Shown here one piece after another: positions 25,376-34,919 of a stretch of 64,000 nt of DNA; position 1 is the stretch's first letter, and every line of letters begins with the position of its first letter. The stretch is taken from contig CAZJYZ010000013.1 in the NCBI GenBank assembly GCA_964550345.1, forward strand, positions 1 to 64,000, read 5' to 3'. The notes below the pieces were generated by a model. It was given only the letters and a program-made list of their open reading frames with translations. It made no database searches and had not been told where the DNA came from. The position numbers and the translations under genes were made by a program. The stretch is from JAAEUB01 sp964550345. GTDB taxonomy: Bacteria; Pseudomonadota; Alphaproteobacteria; Rhodobacterales; Rhodobacteraceae.

Positions 25376-27564
25376 TTACCTATCCTTAACATTTTAGCTG
25401 GTAACATCTTGCCCACAACGATCAGGCAGGCGGGCAAAACCAACAAATCGGCGATCAGCGCCAGAACAAAGGCGGCCATGGACAGGCGGCCAAAATAAGA
25501 CAGGGTGGGCAATTGGCTGAACTGGGTCGAGAGCATGCCAACGGACAGTACCACCGACGTGATCACCAGTGCAGGCGCGACTTGTCGCAGAGCGCGTTTT
25601 ACAAGCTCTTCGGTTAGGCTTTGATCCGGGCTGGCATTCAGGCGGATGCGATTCAGCGCGTGAATCGTGTCATCAATGGCCAGCCCAAAGGCAATTGTCA
25701 GGGCAATGCCTGACGGAAATTCCAGCCCGCTGCCCGAAAGGGTCAGCCAGGCACCAACCAGCGCAATCGGCAGGACATTGGCCACCAGTGCCACCAGCCC
25801 CAGCACCGGGTTTTTCAGCCACATCATGACCACCAGCCCCGAAGCCACGACCGCAACCAGAAAGCACCTGTTGAGATCCAACAGCATATCATGCGACAAA
25901 AATGCCGCGGCAGCCAAAAGGCCTGTTGGCGCATCCAGTAAATCCGGTGGAAGTTGCGGGTCACGCGAAATTCTGGTTGTCAGGCCGTCCACAATCTTGC
26001 GGATCGCCACCGAACCGTTGTTGGGCACCATCACCATCACCAGGGGACGGTCCCCATCGGAACTGACCAATTTTTCCAGCAAAGGCCCGGGCAGGTTCGC
26101 CACCTCGTTTCCCCCCGGGTCCACAAAAGACGCAAGCGACAGGACCTCTAATGGGCGCGCATGATCACGCAACCGCGTTTCGGCAAGGCGTAACTGCTCC
26201 ATGGCCTGCGGGTTTTCAAGCGACAGGTTAACGGGAAAAACTATGGTACCTATCGGAGCCAGATTTTCCTCGGCCAGCTGCAGCGCCTGATAAACATCGG
26301 AATCACGCGCAACATTGTCATAAAGCGAATGCTCCGGCACTACCCGCAAATAGATTCCAACGGCAACAGCCAGCATGACCACCGCAGAAATGCTGATCAC
26401 ACCCGGCCGCCACGCGGCCCAACTCAGCAGAAACTGAAATTGCCAGATGCGAGACATCTTGCCCCGGTTTCCCGTCAATAAGGCATCTGTCCCGCGCAAC
26501 GCAGCCATCGAGGTCAGTAGAAGCGGCAGGGCCGCAAAAACTGCCAGTGTTGAAATTACCGTTGCCAAAGCCCCCGCCAACCCCATATTCGCGATTAGCG
26601 TAGAGGGCGATGTCATCAGGCTGCCAAAGGCGATTGCGGTGGTGAAAGTGGTCAGAATGCTGGCCGGTGCAATCCGCTTCACCGCACTTTTGACCGGTTT
26701 GGGGTCGCCTTCGCCAAGACGACGGCTCACCTCAAGCATCAGATGCACGGACGAGGCCAGCGAAAGCACAAGGATCAAAACCGGCAGGGAGATTGTTACG
26801 ATATTGATCGAGATACCTACCCAGCCAAACAGCCCTGTCATCCACAAAAGCGAAGTCCCCGCCGTAAATGTTGCCAGCACCGCCAGCCCAAAGGAACGCA
26901 AGGCAATCGTTGCCAGTAATGTACCGATGATCGACCCGGATATAATGTGCAAAAGGAAGTCGTCAAACAGCGCCTGCACAACATTATCACGCAAGGCCGG
27001 ATAGCCGGTTACCCGCGCGCTTATGCCAGATGGAGCACCCAACCTGTTTGCCAATGTACCGGCGCGCTGGTGCAGGGGAAGGTCTCCGCCATCTTGGGCA
27101 TAATCGACAATCAGGGTCACCATCAACACCCGCCTGTCTTCAGACAGGAACCGGCGAAACCCCGGACTTTCCTGCCACAGCCGGTCTATTTCACCGCGAT
27201 CCGCCTGTGCTGACAGGTTGAAGGAAAACGGCGAAAGCAAACTAGCGACATCCGGCTCAAACTGTACTTCAAAGACGAATTCTCGTATTGCGTCATAGGC
27301 TTCCGCTTCTGCGAAATCACGGCCAGAAAATACTACCAGAAGGTCACCTTCACCAGATTCATAATCAGCCAGATATACCTGATAGTCGTCGTAAACTTCG
27401 CTGCGGCTTTCGAACACTTTTGACAGGCCATCGTCAAAGTTCACATGCGTCGTGCCCCAGCCGGCAAAAACGGCTGCGGTCAAGATCAAGACCCACAATG
27501 ACCCCATCAACCAACGGCGTGGTGATCGGCCCCTTCGCTGTCCTGTTCCTGCACCTTGCCTCAT
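25369..27564 (-). CDS. RND/MMPL superfamily exporter
   Basis: A 731-aa transporter with two halves, each an N-terminal membrane helix, a large periplasmic loop and a bundle of five to six helices; helix blocks lie around residues 205-360 and 565-725. Recognisable RND/MMPL segments include LVLSLASSVHLMLEVSRRLG and LTIAFGLAIDDTIHALNRI, which carries the paired acidic residues used for proton relay. The size and two-half layout suit hopanoid/lipid exporters (HpnN-like) rather than AcrB. No membrane-fusion protein or TolC gene is adjacent. First gene of a three-gene unit with a secreted protein and a CruF-like enzyme. Confidence 0.88.
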   Translation of the reverse strand: MRQGAGTGQRRGRSPRRWLMGSLWVLILTAAVFAGWGTTHVNFDDGLSKVFESRSEVYDDYQVYLADYESGEGDLLVVFSGRDFAEAEAYDAIREFVFEVQFEPDVASLLSPFSFNLSAQADRGEIDRLWQESPGFRRFLSEDRRVLMVTLIVDYAQDGGDLPLHQRAGTLANRLGAPSGISARVTGYPALRDNVVQALFDDFLLHIISGSIIGTLLATIALRSFGLAVLATFTAGTSLLWMTGLFGWVGISINIVTISLPVLILVLSLASSVHLMLEVSRRLGEGDPKPVKSAVKRIAPASILTTFTTAIAFGSLMTSPSTLIANMGLAGALATVISTLAVFAALPLLLTSMAALRGTDALLTGNRGKMSRIWQFQFLLSWAAWRPGVISISAVVMLAVAVGIYLRVVPEHSLYDNVARDSDVYQALQLAEENLAPIGTIVFPVNLSLENPQAMEQLRLAETRLRDHARPLEVLSLASFVDPGGNEVANLPGPLLEKLVSSDGDRPLVMVMVPNNGSVAIRKIVDGLTTRISRDPQLPPDLLDAPTGLLAAAAFLSHDMLLDLNRCFLVAVVASGLVVMMWLKNPVLGLVALVANVLPIALVGAWLTLSGSGLEFPSGIALTIAFGLAIDDTIHALNRIRLNASPDQSLTEELVKRALRQVAPALVITSVVLSVGMLSTQFSQLPTLSYFGRLSMAAFVLALIADLLVLPACLIVVGKMLPAKMLRIGKW

Positions 27565-27668
27565 CCCAAAAAGTTTAGCTGATCAGGGTGATAAGGCAAG
27601 AGACATGGGATCACAGGTCGGTGTCAAAACCACGCAGCCAGAGGGCGGAATTCAGGTGGGTAAGACGC

Positions 27669-28280
27669 TTAATCCTTGTCCACGCTGTCTTCGTCAGTTC
27701 CGTATTTGGTGAACAAGCCTGTCTGCACCATGAAAAAGCCGAATATGCCCAATGGCAGCCCGAAAGTCTTGAAGTTGACCCAAGCCGTGGTTGACATGTT
27801 GCGCCAGACGACCTCGTTCAAAATGGCGAGTGTCAGGAAGAACAGCGCCAATCGTTTGGTCAGGATCATCCACCCTGCTCGTTCCATCGGCACCGCCTGA
27901 TCCATCACCGCCTCAAGGTAGCTTTGCCCCCGCAACAGGCCAAAGCCCAGAATTCCGGCGAACAGCAGATAGATCAACGTAGGTTTGAGCTTGAAGAAAC
28001 GTTCGTCATTCAGCCAGACAGATAGGCCGCCAAAAATGATGACCAGCACCAGCGTCATGATCTGCATTTTCGAGATATGACCGGTCAGGCGCCACAGGGC
28101 CAGCGTTGAGGCCGCCAGAATGGGAATAAAAATGGCTGTGGCTGCGATAAAGCCGGAATATTCCTGCCCCGCCAGATTGAAGCTCCTGTCTTTCAACAGG
28201 ATATAGCCCAGAAAGAAGGCCGCGACCGGGCCATATTCCAATAAGGCCTTCATGCCCGGTTTGATAGTCTTTTCGCTCAT
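27669..28280 (-). CDS. yciB: Inner-membrane septation protein A / YciB family
   Basis: A 203-aa protein with five or six membrane helices. Family signatures LLEYGPVAAFFLGYI, WLNDERFFKLKPTLIYLLFA and the motif LAILNEVVWRNMSTTAWVNF are present, including the conserved Asn-Glu and Trp-Val-Asn-Phe. In enterics YciB contributes to envelope synthesis and division; in alphaproteobacteria it is often labelled IspZ. GGGGGAA precedes the ATG. Confidence 0.92.
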   Translation of the reverse strand: MSEKTIKPGMKALLEYGPVAAFFLGYILLKDRSFNLAGQEYSGFIAATAIFIPILAASTLALWRLTGHISKMQIMTLVLVIIFGGLSVWLNDERFFKLKPTLIYLLFAGILGFGLLRGQSYLEAVMDQAVPMERAGWMILTKRLALFFLTLAILNEVVWRNMSTTAWVNFKTFGLPLGIFGFFMVQTGLFTKYGTDEDSVDKD

Positions 28281-28400
28281 AGTTCCCCCTGAGGCGTGCC
28301 ACCCGGTCCAATATTACAGGCAAGTGGTGCACTTTGTACGCATCTTCAATGCCCTGAAAGCTTGGTATTCAATTTTCACGGAAAACTGAACCAGTAAAAT

Positions 28401-29303
28401 CTAGCCGCCCATTTCAACGATCACCGCACCGATTGCGATCAGGGACATCAGCCCCAGACGGCGGGGCCCGACCTTTTCCCCGAGCATAAGCCAGCCGATC
28501 AGGGCGGCGAAAACAGTCGAGGTTTCCCGCAGCACGGCCGCCTGTCCGACATTGTCCAGCCGGGTTGCGAGCATGATGCCGCCAAAGCTGAAAAACGCGA
28601 AAATGGCCCCAATCACCCCGCGCGCCATCAATGGCCCCAGGGCCGGGCGGTGTGCCATCTGGCGCCAGCGCATCGCCGCAATAATCGGCATGACCAGCCC
28701 ATCGATCAAAAAAAACCACGCCAGAAAGGTAAAGGGATCAGCAGCAGCGCGAATGCCGTAGGCATCCCATGTGGTATAGGTCGCCACCAGCAGTCCGGTC
28801 ACCACTGCCATGGCCAAGGCGGGTTTCAGCAGCGCGCGTCCGGCTTGCCAGTACCGCAGATTATAGGCGGCCAGCCCGTAAATACCGGCCAGCAAGACGG
28901 CGACTCCGAACCATTGTACGGGGGCAAAAACTTCGTCAAACACCAGCCAGGCACCAATCACTGCGAAAAGCGGCCCGGTGCCGCGCACCACGGGATAGAC
29001 CACCGTGTAACTGCCCAATGTGTAGGTCCAGGCCTGCGCCAGCTTGTAAACAACGTGGATAGCGAAGGCGATGGCAAGGATCGGCCACAAATGCGGCGCG
29101 GGCCATGGCACCACGAACAACGCAAAGGGTGCCGCAATGACCGCATAGGAGAAGTCAATTGCCCCGCGGCTGAGCCACGGATCGTGTCGCCCTTTTTGCA
29201 GAGCACCGAATGCAGCGTGCAACAGGGCCGCCATCAGGGCAAGGACAAGCGCAAGGTTATGCCCCGCAGAGGTTCCTTCCAGGGAGATCAGCCAGTCGCT
29301 CAT
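28401..29303 (-). CDS. EamA-family (DMT) membrane transporter
   Basis: A 300-aa protein with about ten membrane helices in two EamA repeats (about residues 10-145 and 160-298). The N-terminal repeat holds SYTVVYPVVRGTGPLFAVIG and the second holds TRLDNVGQAAVLRETSTVFA followed by LIGWLMLGEKVG, which is typical of drug/metabolite transporters. Substrate unknown. Its start lies 80 bp after the ftsY stop in the same direction, with a strong hairpin and an intergenic repeat between, so it may be transcribed partly on its own. Confidence 0.85.
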   Translation of the reverse strand: MSDWLISLEGTSAGHNLALVLALMAALLHAAFGALQKGRHDPWLSRGAIDFSYAVIAAPFALFVVPWPAPHLWPILAIAFAIHVVYKLAQAWTYTLGSYTVVYPVVRGTGPLFAVIGAWLVFDEVFAPVQWFGVAVLLAGIYGLAAYNLRYWQAGRALLKPALAMAVVTGLLVATYTTWDAYGIRAAADPFTFLAWFFLIDGLVMPIIAAMRWRQMAHRPALGPLMARGVIGAIFAFFSFGGIMLATRLDNVGQAAVLRETSTVFAALIGWLMLGEKVGPRRLGLMSLIAIGAVIVEMGG

Positions 29304-29327
29304 GAGTTTGGTCCTGTTGCAAAGGAG

Positions 29328-29350
29328 TGCCGGGGGCTGTCTGCCCCCGG
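29328..29350 (-). terminator. GC-rich hairpin between ftsY and the EamA gene
   Basis: CCGGGGGC and GCCCCCGG (29330-29337 and 29343-29350) form a strong 8-bp stem with loop TGTCT. No T tract follows on the minus strand, so it may be an mRNA-stabilising or attenuating hairpin rather than a full terminator. Confidence 0.45.
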
Positions 29351-29351
29351 A

Positions 29352-29382
29352 CCCCCGAGGATATTTGCGGCAAGAGGAAAAG
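29352..29382 (-). repeat. Recurrent intergenic element, copy 2
   Basis: Plus-strand core CCCCGAGGATATTT, four bases, then CAAGAGGAAAAG. On the minus strand it starts within three bases of the ftsY stop and runs into the GC-rich hairpin. Relatives are at 14244-14276 and 38192-38226. Confidence 0.65.
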
Positions 29383-29383
29383 G

Positions 29384-30550
<1,167 letters not shown>

Positions 30551-30604
30551 GCGGCCTCCGATCGTCTTCCCCAGTTAATCGGCTTTGACGGGGTTTGAAA
30601 GGGG

Positions 30605-31294
30605 TCAGGCTGATATGCCTGTCAGTATGAGCAATTGCCCGGCAATATAAAACAACCACACCAGCATTCCGGCGGTGGCGGCGGGCCTGCTCCCTTCCTT
30701 CATGCGAAACATTCGTAACGACAAGATTGTGTCAGAAAGGATGAACAGGCCAGCGCCGGCAACAACAGATGCGGCTGGCCAGTTCAGCACCACTTGCCCG
30801 GCAGGGGCCGACATGGCCTCGACCCACATCGGCAGAGTCAGAGCGGCCAGCCCCATTGTAGTAATCAACAGAATATAGACCCGAACAGGCCAACGCAGGC
30901 CGCCGGTATGTGGGGTAAGCCAGCGTTCGGTTGAAAGCGCAAACAGCACAAGTGCGGCTGCGGCAAGGGGAGCTTCTGAGAATGCCTGCCAAAGGGGCAC
31001 CCCTGAGATGCCAAGGAACAGCAGGATATACACCAAATGTGCCAGCGCGAATGCAGAGAGGCCATAAAGGAATGCAGCACGACCGTCACGGGAAAGAGCA
31101 AAGTCGCCCAGCGCAGACAGGAACAATCCTGCTGTCAGAAATGCGGGCGCACCAGACAAAAGGGCCGCTCCAGAGAAACAAATTAGTGGCAGGGTTTTCA
31201 GGATGGAACGTGGCCAGGAAGGCGCGCGGTTTGCCAGCGGGAAATAGCACAAGGCGATAGCGAGGCCAAACAAAGCAAGGTAAACCGGCTGCAT
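30605..31294 (-). CDS. YhhN-family (lysoplasmalogenase-like) membrane protein
   Basis: A 229-aa protein with about eight membrane helices. The segments TAGLFLSALGDFALS, FALAHLVYILLF and GAGLFILSDTILSLRMF carry the conserved aspartates (ALGDFAL and LSDTIL) that mark the YhhN/TMEM86 family. Human TMEM86B hydrolyses the vinyl-ether bond of lysoplasmalogen; bacterial substrates are not settled. It is co-oriented with ftsY, 54 bases upstream of it. Confidence 0.87.
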   Translation of the reverse strand: MQPVYLALFGLAIALCYFPLANRAPSWPRSILKTLPLICFSGAALLSGAPAFLTAGLFLSALGDFALSRDGRAAFLYGLSAFALAHLVYILLFLGISGVPLWQAFSEAPLAAAALVLFALSTERWLTPHTGGLRWPVRVYILLITTMGLAALTLPMWVEAMSAPAGQVVLNWPAASVVAGAGLFILSDTILSLRMFRMKEGSRPAATAGMLVWLFYIAGQLLILTGISA

Positions 31295-31415
31295 CAGAAA
31301 CCACCCGCATCAGATAACGTGCAAGTAATTTTCCGGAAAAAGTTGGATTGCTGCCCGTTGGCCATGCATTGACCTTCTTGTTAATCTGTTTTCGTAATAT
31401 CCTGCCCAAGCATAG

Positions 31416-31441
31416 CGCCCGCCAGCCAGTATTGGCGAGCG
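31416..31441. promoter_or_regulatory. Inverted repeat upstream of the AlkB-like gene
   Basis: CGCCCGCCA (31416-31424) and TGGCGAGCG (31433-31441) pair at eight of nine positions, 47 bases before the ATG at 31488. It could be an operator or a hairpin in the leader; nothing else in the 31295-31487 gap is recognisable. Confidence 0.35.
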
Positions 31442-31487
31442 AAAACAGGCGAAAGCAGTAATTTTACAGATCATAGGAATATTTTGC

Positions 31488-32513
31488 ATGCCCCCCCGCC
31501 TAACGCTCTCACTATTTGCCCTAGTCACCCTGTCCCCGGTTTTACTGTTGACGAGTGCCGCGCTTGCAGGTGGTGCATGCGTCTGGCTGCCCCTGGCCTA
31601 TATGACTTTGCTTGCAGTTTGCGCTGACCTGATCATTCGCCGGATTACCCCGGCCAGCGCACCTGACGCGGTGCCTTTTGGGGCAAATCTGTTATCGGTC
31701 GTTCTGGCGTTGGGCCATTTTACCTTGTTGATGCTGGTGGTGCTGGCGGTATCCGGACAGACGGGCATGTCCATTCCTGCGCGGCTGGGGATCTTTTTTG
31801 CGGCCGGGTTGTTTTTTGGGCAGGTGTCAAACTCAAATGCGCACGAACTTATTCACCGGCGCACGCCGCTGCTCTACTGGCTCGGCGTGGCCGTCTATAC
31901 CTCGTTATTGTTCGGTCACCACGCTACGGCGCACAACAAGATACATCACCGCTGGGCCGCCAGTGAGAAAGATCCGAACTCGGCGCATGAAGGGGAAGGG
32001 TTTTATCGCTTCGCGCTGCGGGCATGGCGCGGATCATTTTGGGCGGGGCTAAAGGCCGAGCGTGAGGCCGGGGGCTTCAACCCCTATTTCCTGTATGTCG
32101 GTGGCGCAGGCCTGACTTTGATACTTGCAGCTCTGGCGGCTGGGCTTGAAGGTGTGACCTCCCTGACCCTGCTGGCAAGTTACGCCCAGATACAACTGCT
32201 ATTGTCCGACTATGTGCAGCATTACGGATTGCAGCGAAAAACCGACTCTGATGGCAAGATAGAGCCGCTACGCCAGACCCATAGCTGGAATTCACCGCAT
32301 TTTTTCACCTCGCTCTTGATGTTGAATGCAGCGCGCCATTCAGACCACCACGCCCATGCCACCCGTCCCTATCCGGCTTTGCGGATGCCGGGAAAGGGAG
32401 AGGCACCTATTTTGCCTCACTCCTTGCCAGTCATGGCGGTTATTGCCCTGTTTCCCCACCTGTGGCGCAGGGTGATGCGCCGCGAGCTGGCATTGTGGCG
32501 GGCAGAGGGGTAG
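31488..32513 (+). CDS. Alkane 1-monooxygenase-like diiron hydroxylase
   Basis: A 341-aa integral membrane non-haem diiron enzyme of the AlkB/fatty-acid desaturase superfamily. The histidine boxes are SNAHELIHRR (His119), HHATAHNKIHH (144-154), DYVQHYG (His245) and RHSDHH (283-288), the last followed by the AlkB-type HATRPYPALR. Four to six membrane helices fill the N-terminal part. The expected reaction is terminal hydroxylation of an alkane or alkyl chain with rubredoxin as electron donor; no rubredoxin gene is adjacent. A small secreted-protein gene begins nine bases after its stop. Confidence 0.87.
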   Translation: MPPRLTLSLFALVTLSPVLLLTSAALAGGACVWLPLAYMTLLAVCADLIIRRITPASAPDAVPFGANLLSVVLALGHFTLLMLVVLAVSGQTGMSIPARLGIFFAAGLFFGQVSNSNAHELIHRRTPLLYWLGVAVYTSLLFGHHATAHNKIHHRWAASEKDPNSAHEGEGFYRFALRAWRGSFWAGLKAEREAGGFNPYFLYVGGAGLTLILAALAAGLEGVTSLTLLASYAQIQLLLSDYVQHYGLQRKTDSDGKIEPLRQTHSWNSPHFFTSLLMLNAARHSDHHAHATRPYPALRMPGKGEAPILPHSLPVMAVIALFPHLWRRVMRRELALWRAEG

Positions 32514-32521
32514 GCTGGGGC

Positions 32522-32923
32522 ATGTTAACCCGGTCACTTCTCGCTTTACTGTTTGTTTTGACAAGCTTTCCATTGCTGGGGCAGGCAACCCTGTCCGGAC
32601 CTGAATTTGACGCGGCAACTCAGGGTAAAACCTTTCACTTCAGCGTTGAAGGTGAAGATTATGGCGGCGAACAATATTTGCCCGGTCAGGTTGTCCTTTG
32701 GTCTTTCCTTGATGGTCAGCGCTGGCGCGGGCAATGGTACCAATCCGACCAAAATATCTGTTTTGTGTATGAAGACGATCCCGAACCCTCATGCTGGCGC
32801 TTTTTTGGGGGATCAGATGGATTAAGCGCGCAATTTGCAGATGCTGTGGATGACAACCGCGTATATTCAGCACAACCCGTAGAAGGCCCGCTTTATTGCC
32901 TTGGGCCAGAGGTCGGCGTCTGA
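32522..32923 (+). CDS. Small secreted protein downstream of the AlkB-like gene
   Basis: ATG at 32522 gives 133 aa with a signal peptide (MLTRSLLALLFVLTSFPLLG, cut before or after the next two residues). The mature part has LSGPEFDAATQGKTFHFSVE, GQRWRGQWYQSDQNICFVYE, and three Cys (NICFVYE, SCWRFFGG, YCLGPEV). It resembles the short secreted Trp/Cys proteins common in Rhodobacterales; I cannot name the family. The eight-base gap suggests co-transcription with the hydroxylase. Confidence 0.72.
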   Translation: MLTRSLLALLFVLTSFPLLGQATLSGPEFDAATQGKTFHFSVEGEDYGGEQYLPGQVVLWSFLDGQRWRGQWYQSDQNICFVYEDDPEPSCWRFFGGSDGLSAQFADAVDDNRVYSAQPVEGPLYCLGPEVGV

Positions 32924-33030
32924 GCCCCTGCCATTAAATTGCGCCTCCATCCCAGACAAAACCGGACCAAACCCCTTGCCCTGTTCCGCCCGCCGCTTAT
33001 GCTGCCACAAAATTTTGTTTGGAGACTAAA

Positions 33031-33849
33031 ATGGCCGACCTGTTGACGATTGAAAATCTTGGGAACCTCTTGATGCTGTGTTTCCTTCAGGCCGTTCTTG
33101 GCTTTGACAACCTGCTATATATTTCAATCGAAAGTCAGCGCGCGCCGGTCGCCAGCCAAAAGGCCGTGCGGTTCTGGGGGATCATCATCGCTGTGGCCCT
33201 TCGGGTCGTGCTGCTGTTTGTCATGATCTGGTTGATCGGATCCCTGTCGCAACCCTTCTACATTTTCGACATGCCGGGCATTTTGGAGGGCGGCGTGAAC
33301 TTCGCCACGGTGGTGTTTATCTTCGGCGGCTTTTTCATCATGTACACGGCCGTGAAAGAGATCGGGCATATGCTGTCGATTGACCACCTTGATACGGACA
33401 TGCACCAAAAGTCAGGTAAATCAGCGGCCTCGGTTGTGGCGATCATCGTGCTCATGAACCTGATTTTCAGCTTTGATTCCGTACTTTCCGCACTGGCGAT
33501 CACCGATGTATTCCCGATTCTGGCAGCGGCCATCATCATTTCGGGCATTGCCATGCTGGCGCTGGCGGACGGGGTCACGCGCTTTCTGGAAAAAAACCGC
33601 ATGTATGAGGTGCTGGGCCTGTTCATCTTGCTGATCGTCGGGGTGGTGTTGCTGGGCGAAGCCGGGACCGCGGCCGCCCATGCCATGCATGACGACAGCC
33701 TGCAGCTTAAGATCATGGGCTATGACCTGATCCCCATGTCCAAAACCACCTTCTATTTCTCGGTTGTGGTTCTGTTCGTGGTCGAGGCCCTGCAATCGGG
33801 ATATTCACGCAAGCTGAATGCTGAAAGACATGCCGCACAGCAAAAATAA
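33031..33849 (+). CDS. TerC family integral membrane protein
   Basis: A 272-aa protein with about seven membrane helices. The family motifs FLQAVLGFDNLLYISIES and VVAIIVLMNLIFSFDSVLSA hold the conserved acidic residues in membrane helices. TerC proteins are tied to tellurite resistance and, in Bacillus (MeeF/MeeY), to manganese export that loads secreted enzymes. ATG at 33031 has GGAG six bases ahead; a TTG 12 bases upstream is less likely. It ends 78 bases before the XpaC/TelA operon, and TerC with TelA is a known genomic pairing, so a shared role is plausible. Confidence 0.9.
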   Translation: MADLLTIENLGNLLMLCFLQAVLGFDNLLYISIESQRAPVASQKAVRFWGIIIAVALRVVLLFVMIWLIGSLSQPFYIFDMPGILEGGVNFATVVFIFGGFFIMYTAVKEIGHMLSIDHLDTDMHQKSGKSAASVVAIIVLMNLIFSFDSVLSALAITDVFPILAAAIIISGIAMLALADGVTRFLEKNRMYEVLGLFILLIVGVVLLGEAGTAAAHAMHDDSLQLKIMGYDLIPMSKTTFYFSVVVLFVVEALQSGYSRKLNAERHAAQQK

Positions 33850-33927
33850 GACGGGAATACTGGTGATTAGCCGCCTCATCCCCTATATCTGGCCTGTAGC
33901 CCACAATTTTTACGAGAGGGGGCAGAC

Positions 33928-34011
33928 TTGACCGGAACCGGCCTGCAAAAACTGGCATTTTTTATCCTGTTGGCCCTGATCCTCTACGTGACGATCACGG
34001 GGGGCGGCTGA
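33928..34011 (+). CDS. Putative 27-aa membrane microprotein
   Basis: TTG at 33928 with GAGAGGGGG seven bases upstream; the product begins (L/M)TGTGLQKLAFFILLALILY and ends TITGGG. It is a single hydrophobic helix with a glycine tail. Its TGA overlaps the ATG of the XpaC-like gene (TGATG), so it would lead the operon by translational coupling. Evidence is the ribosome site, the overlap and the topology. It could be only a coupling leader rather than a functional peptide. Confidence 0.55.
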   Translation: MTGTGLQKLAFFILLALILYVTITGGG

Positions 34012-34919
34012 TGGCGCAAAAATATGGTGGCGATCACAGCCCTGAAGGGCCGACAGATAACGCCCGGCCCACACCGAAAAATCCGTTTGAAGGCAAAACC
34101 CGCACGCGGGCCGGCGGGAGGGTCAACTTCCTGTTTCTGGCCCCCCTGCCCCTGTTGATCACCGCATTTTTCCGCGAGCCGACCGGAATGGCGATCAGCC
34201 TTGGCGCTTTTGGCCTGTTGATCCTCGCCGCCTGGCTGACCCGCGAGGGGGTACTGGCGCAAGAGGCATATGAGGCGCGCAAAATTGCCCGCCGCCCGGC
34301 CATTCCGCGCAAAATGTTTGGCTCGGTCCTGACCGGGCTTGGCCTGTTCGCTGCTGGATATGTCGGTGGCAACCTCATAAACGCCGGTATTTTTGCCGTG
34401 CTTGGCGTCGTTCTGCACGCTTTCGCTTTCGGGCTGGACCCGCTGAAGCACAAAGGCTTTGAGGGCATTGATGAATTTCAAACCGACCGGGTCGCGCGGG
34501 CAGTGGGCGAGGCTGAAAAGCACCTTGCGGCGATGAAAGACGCCATCCTACGCGCCCGTGACCGGAGGCTGGAAACACGGGTCGAGGCCTTTCAGACCAC
34601 CGCGCGTGATATGTTCCGCACGATCGAGGATGACCCGCGCGACCTGACTGCCAGCCGCAAATACCTGTCGGTCTATCTGATGGGTGCGCGCGACGCGACG
34701 GCCCGTTTTTCCGATATATATGCGCGCAGCCGCAATGCCGATGCGCGCACAAAATACGAAGCACTTTTAGATGATCTCGAGGCAAACTTTGCCGCCCAGA
34801 CACAAAAACTTTTAAACGATGATCGCAGTGACCTTGATGTGGAAATCGAGGTTCTGCGCGAACGGCTGGCACGCGAAGGCGTCCGGCTGGCAAATTCTAA
34901 CGAGGGGACAGACATATGA
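34011..34919 (+). CDS. XpaC-like (5-bromo-4-chloroindolyl phosphate hydrolysis family) membrane protein
   Basis: A 302-aa protein: polar N-terminus, about four membrane helices in pairs (roughly residues 43-82 and 105-142), then a helical cytoplasmic domain with the family core DLTASRKYLSVYLMGARDAT, YEALLDDLEANFAAQTQKLL and DDRSDLDVEIEVLRERL. Despite its name the family is not shown to be a phosphatase; in Bacillus xpaC is coupled to yaaN, a TelA homologue. Here the end overlaps telA by 4 bp, the same pairing. Probably a membrane partner of TelA. Confidence 0.87.
   Translation: MAQKYGGDHSPEGPTDNARPTPKNPFEGKTRTRAGGRVNFLFLAPLPLLITAFFREPTGMAISLGAFGLLILAAWLTREGVLAQEAYEARKIARRPAIPRKMFGSVLTGLGLFAAGYVGGNLINAGIFAVLGVVLHAFAFGLDPLKHKGFEGIDEFQTDRVARAVGEAEKHLAAMKDAILRARDRRLETRVEAFQTTARDMFRTIEDDPRDLTASRKYLSVYLMGARDATARFSDIYARSRNADARTKYEALLDDLEANFAAQTQKLLNDDRSDLDVEIEVLRERLAREGVRLANSNEGTDI

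Noticed and set aside
34011..34919. Phosphatase function for the XpaC-like protein
   Set aside because: The family name comes from an old indicator-dye phenotype; no phosphatase motif is seen.
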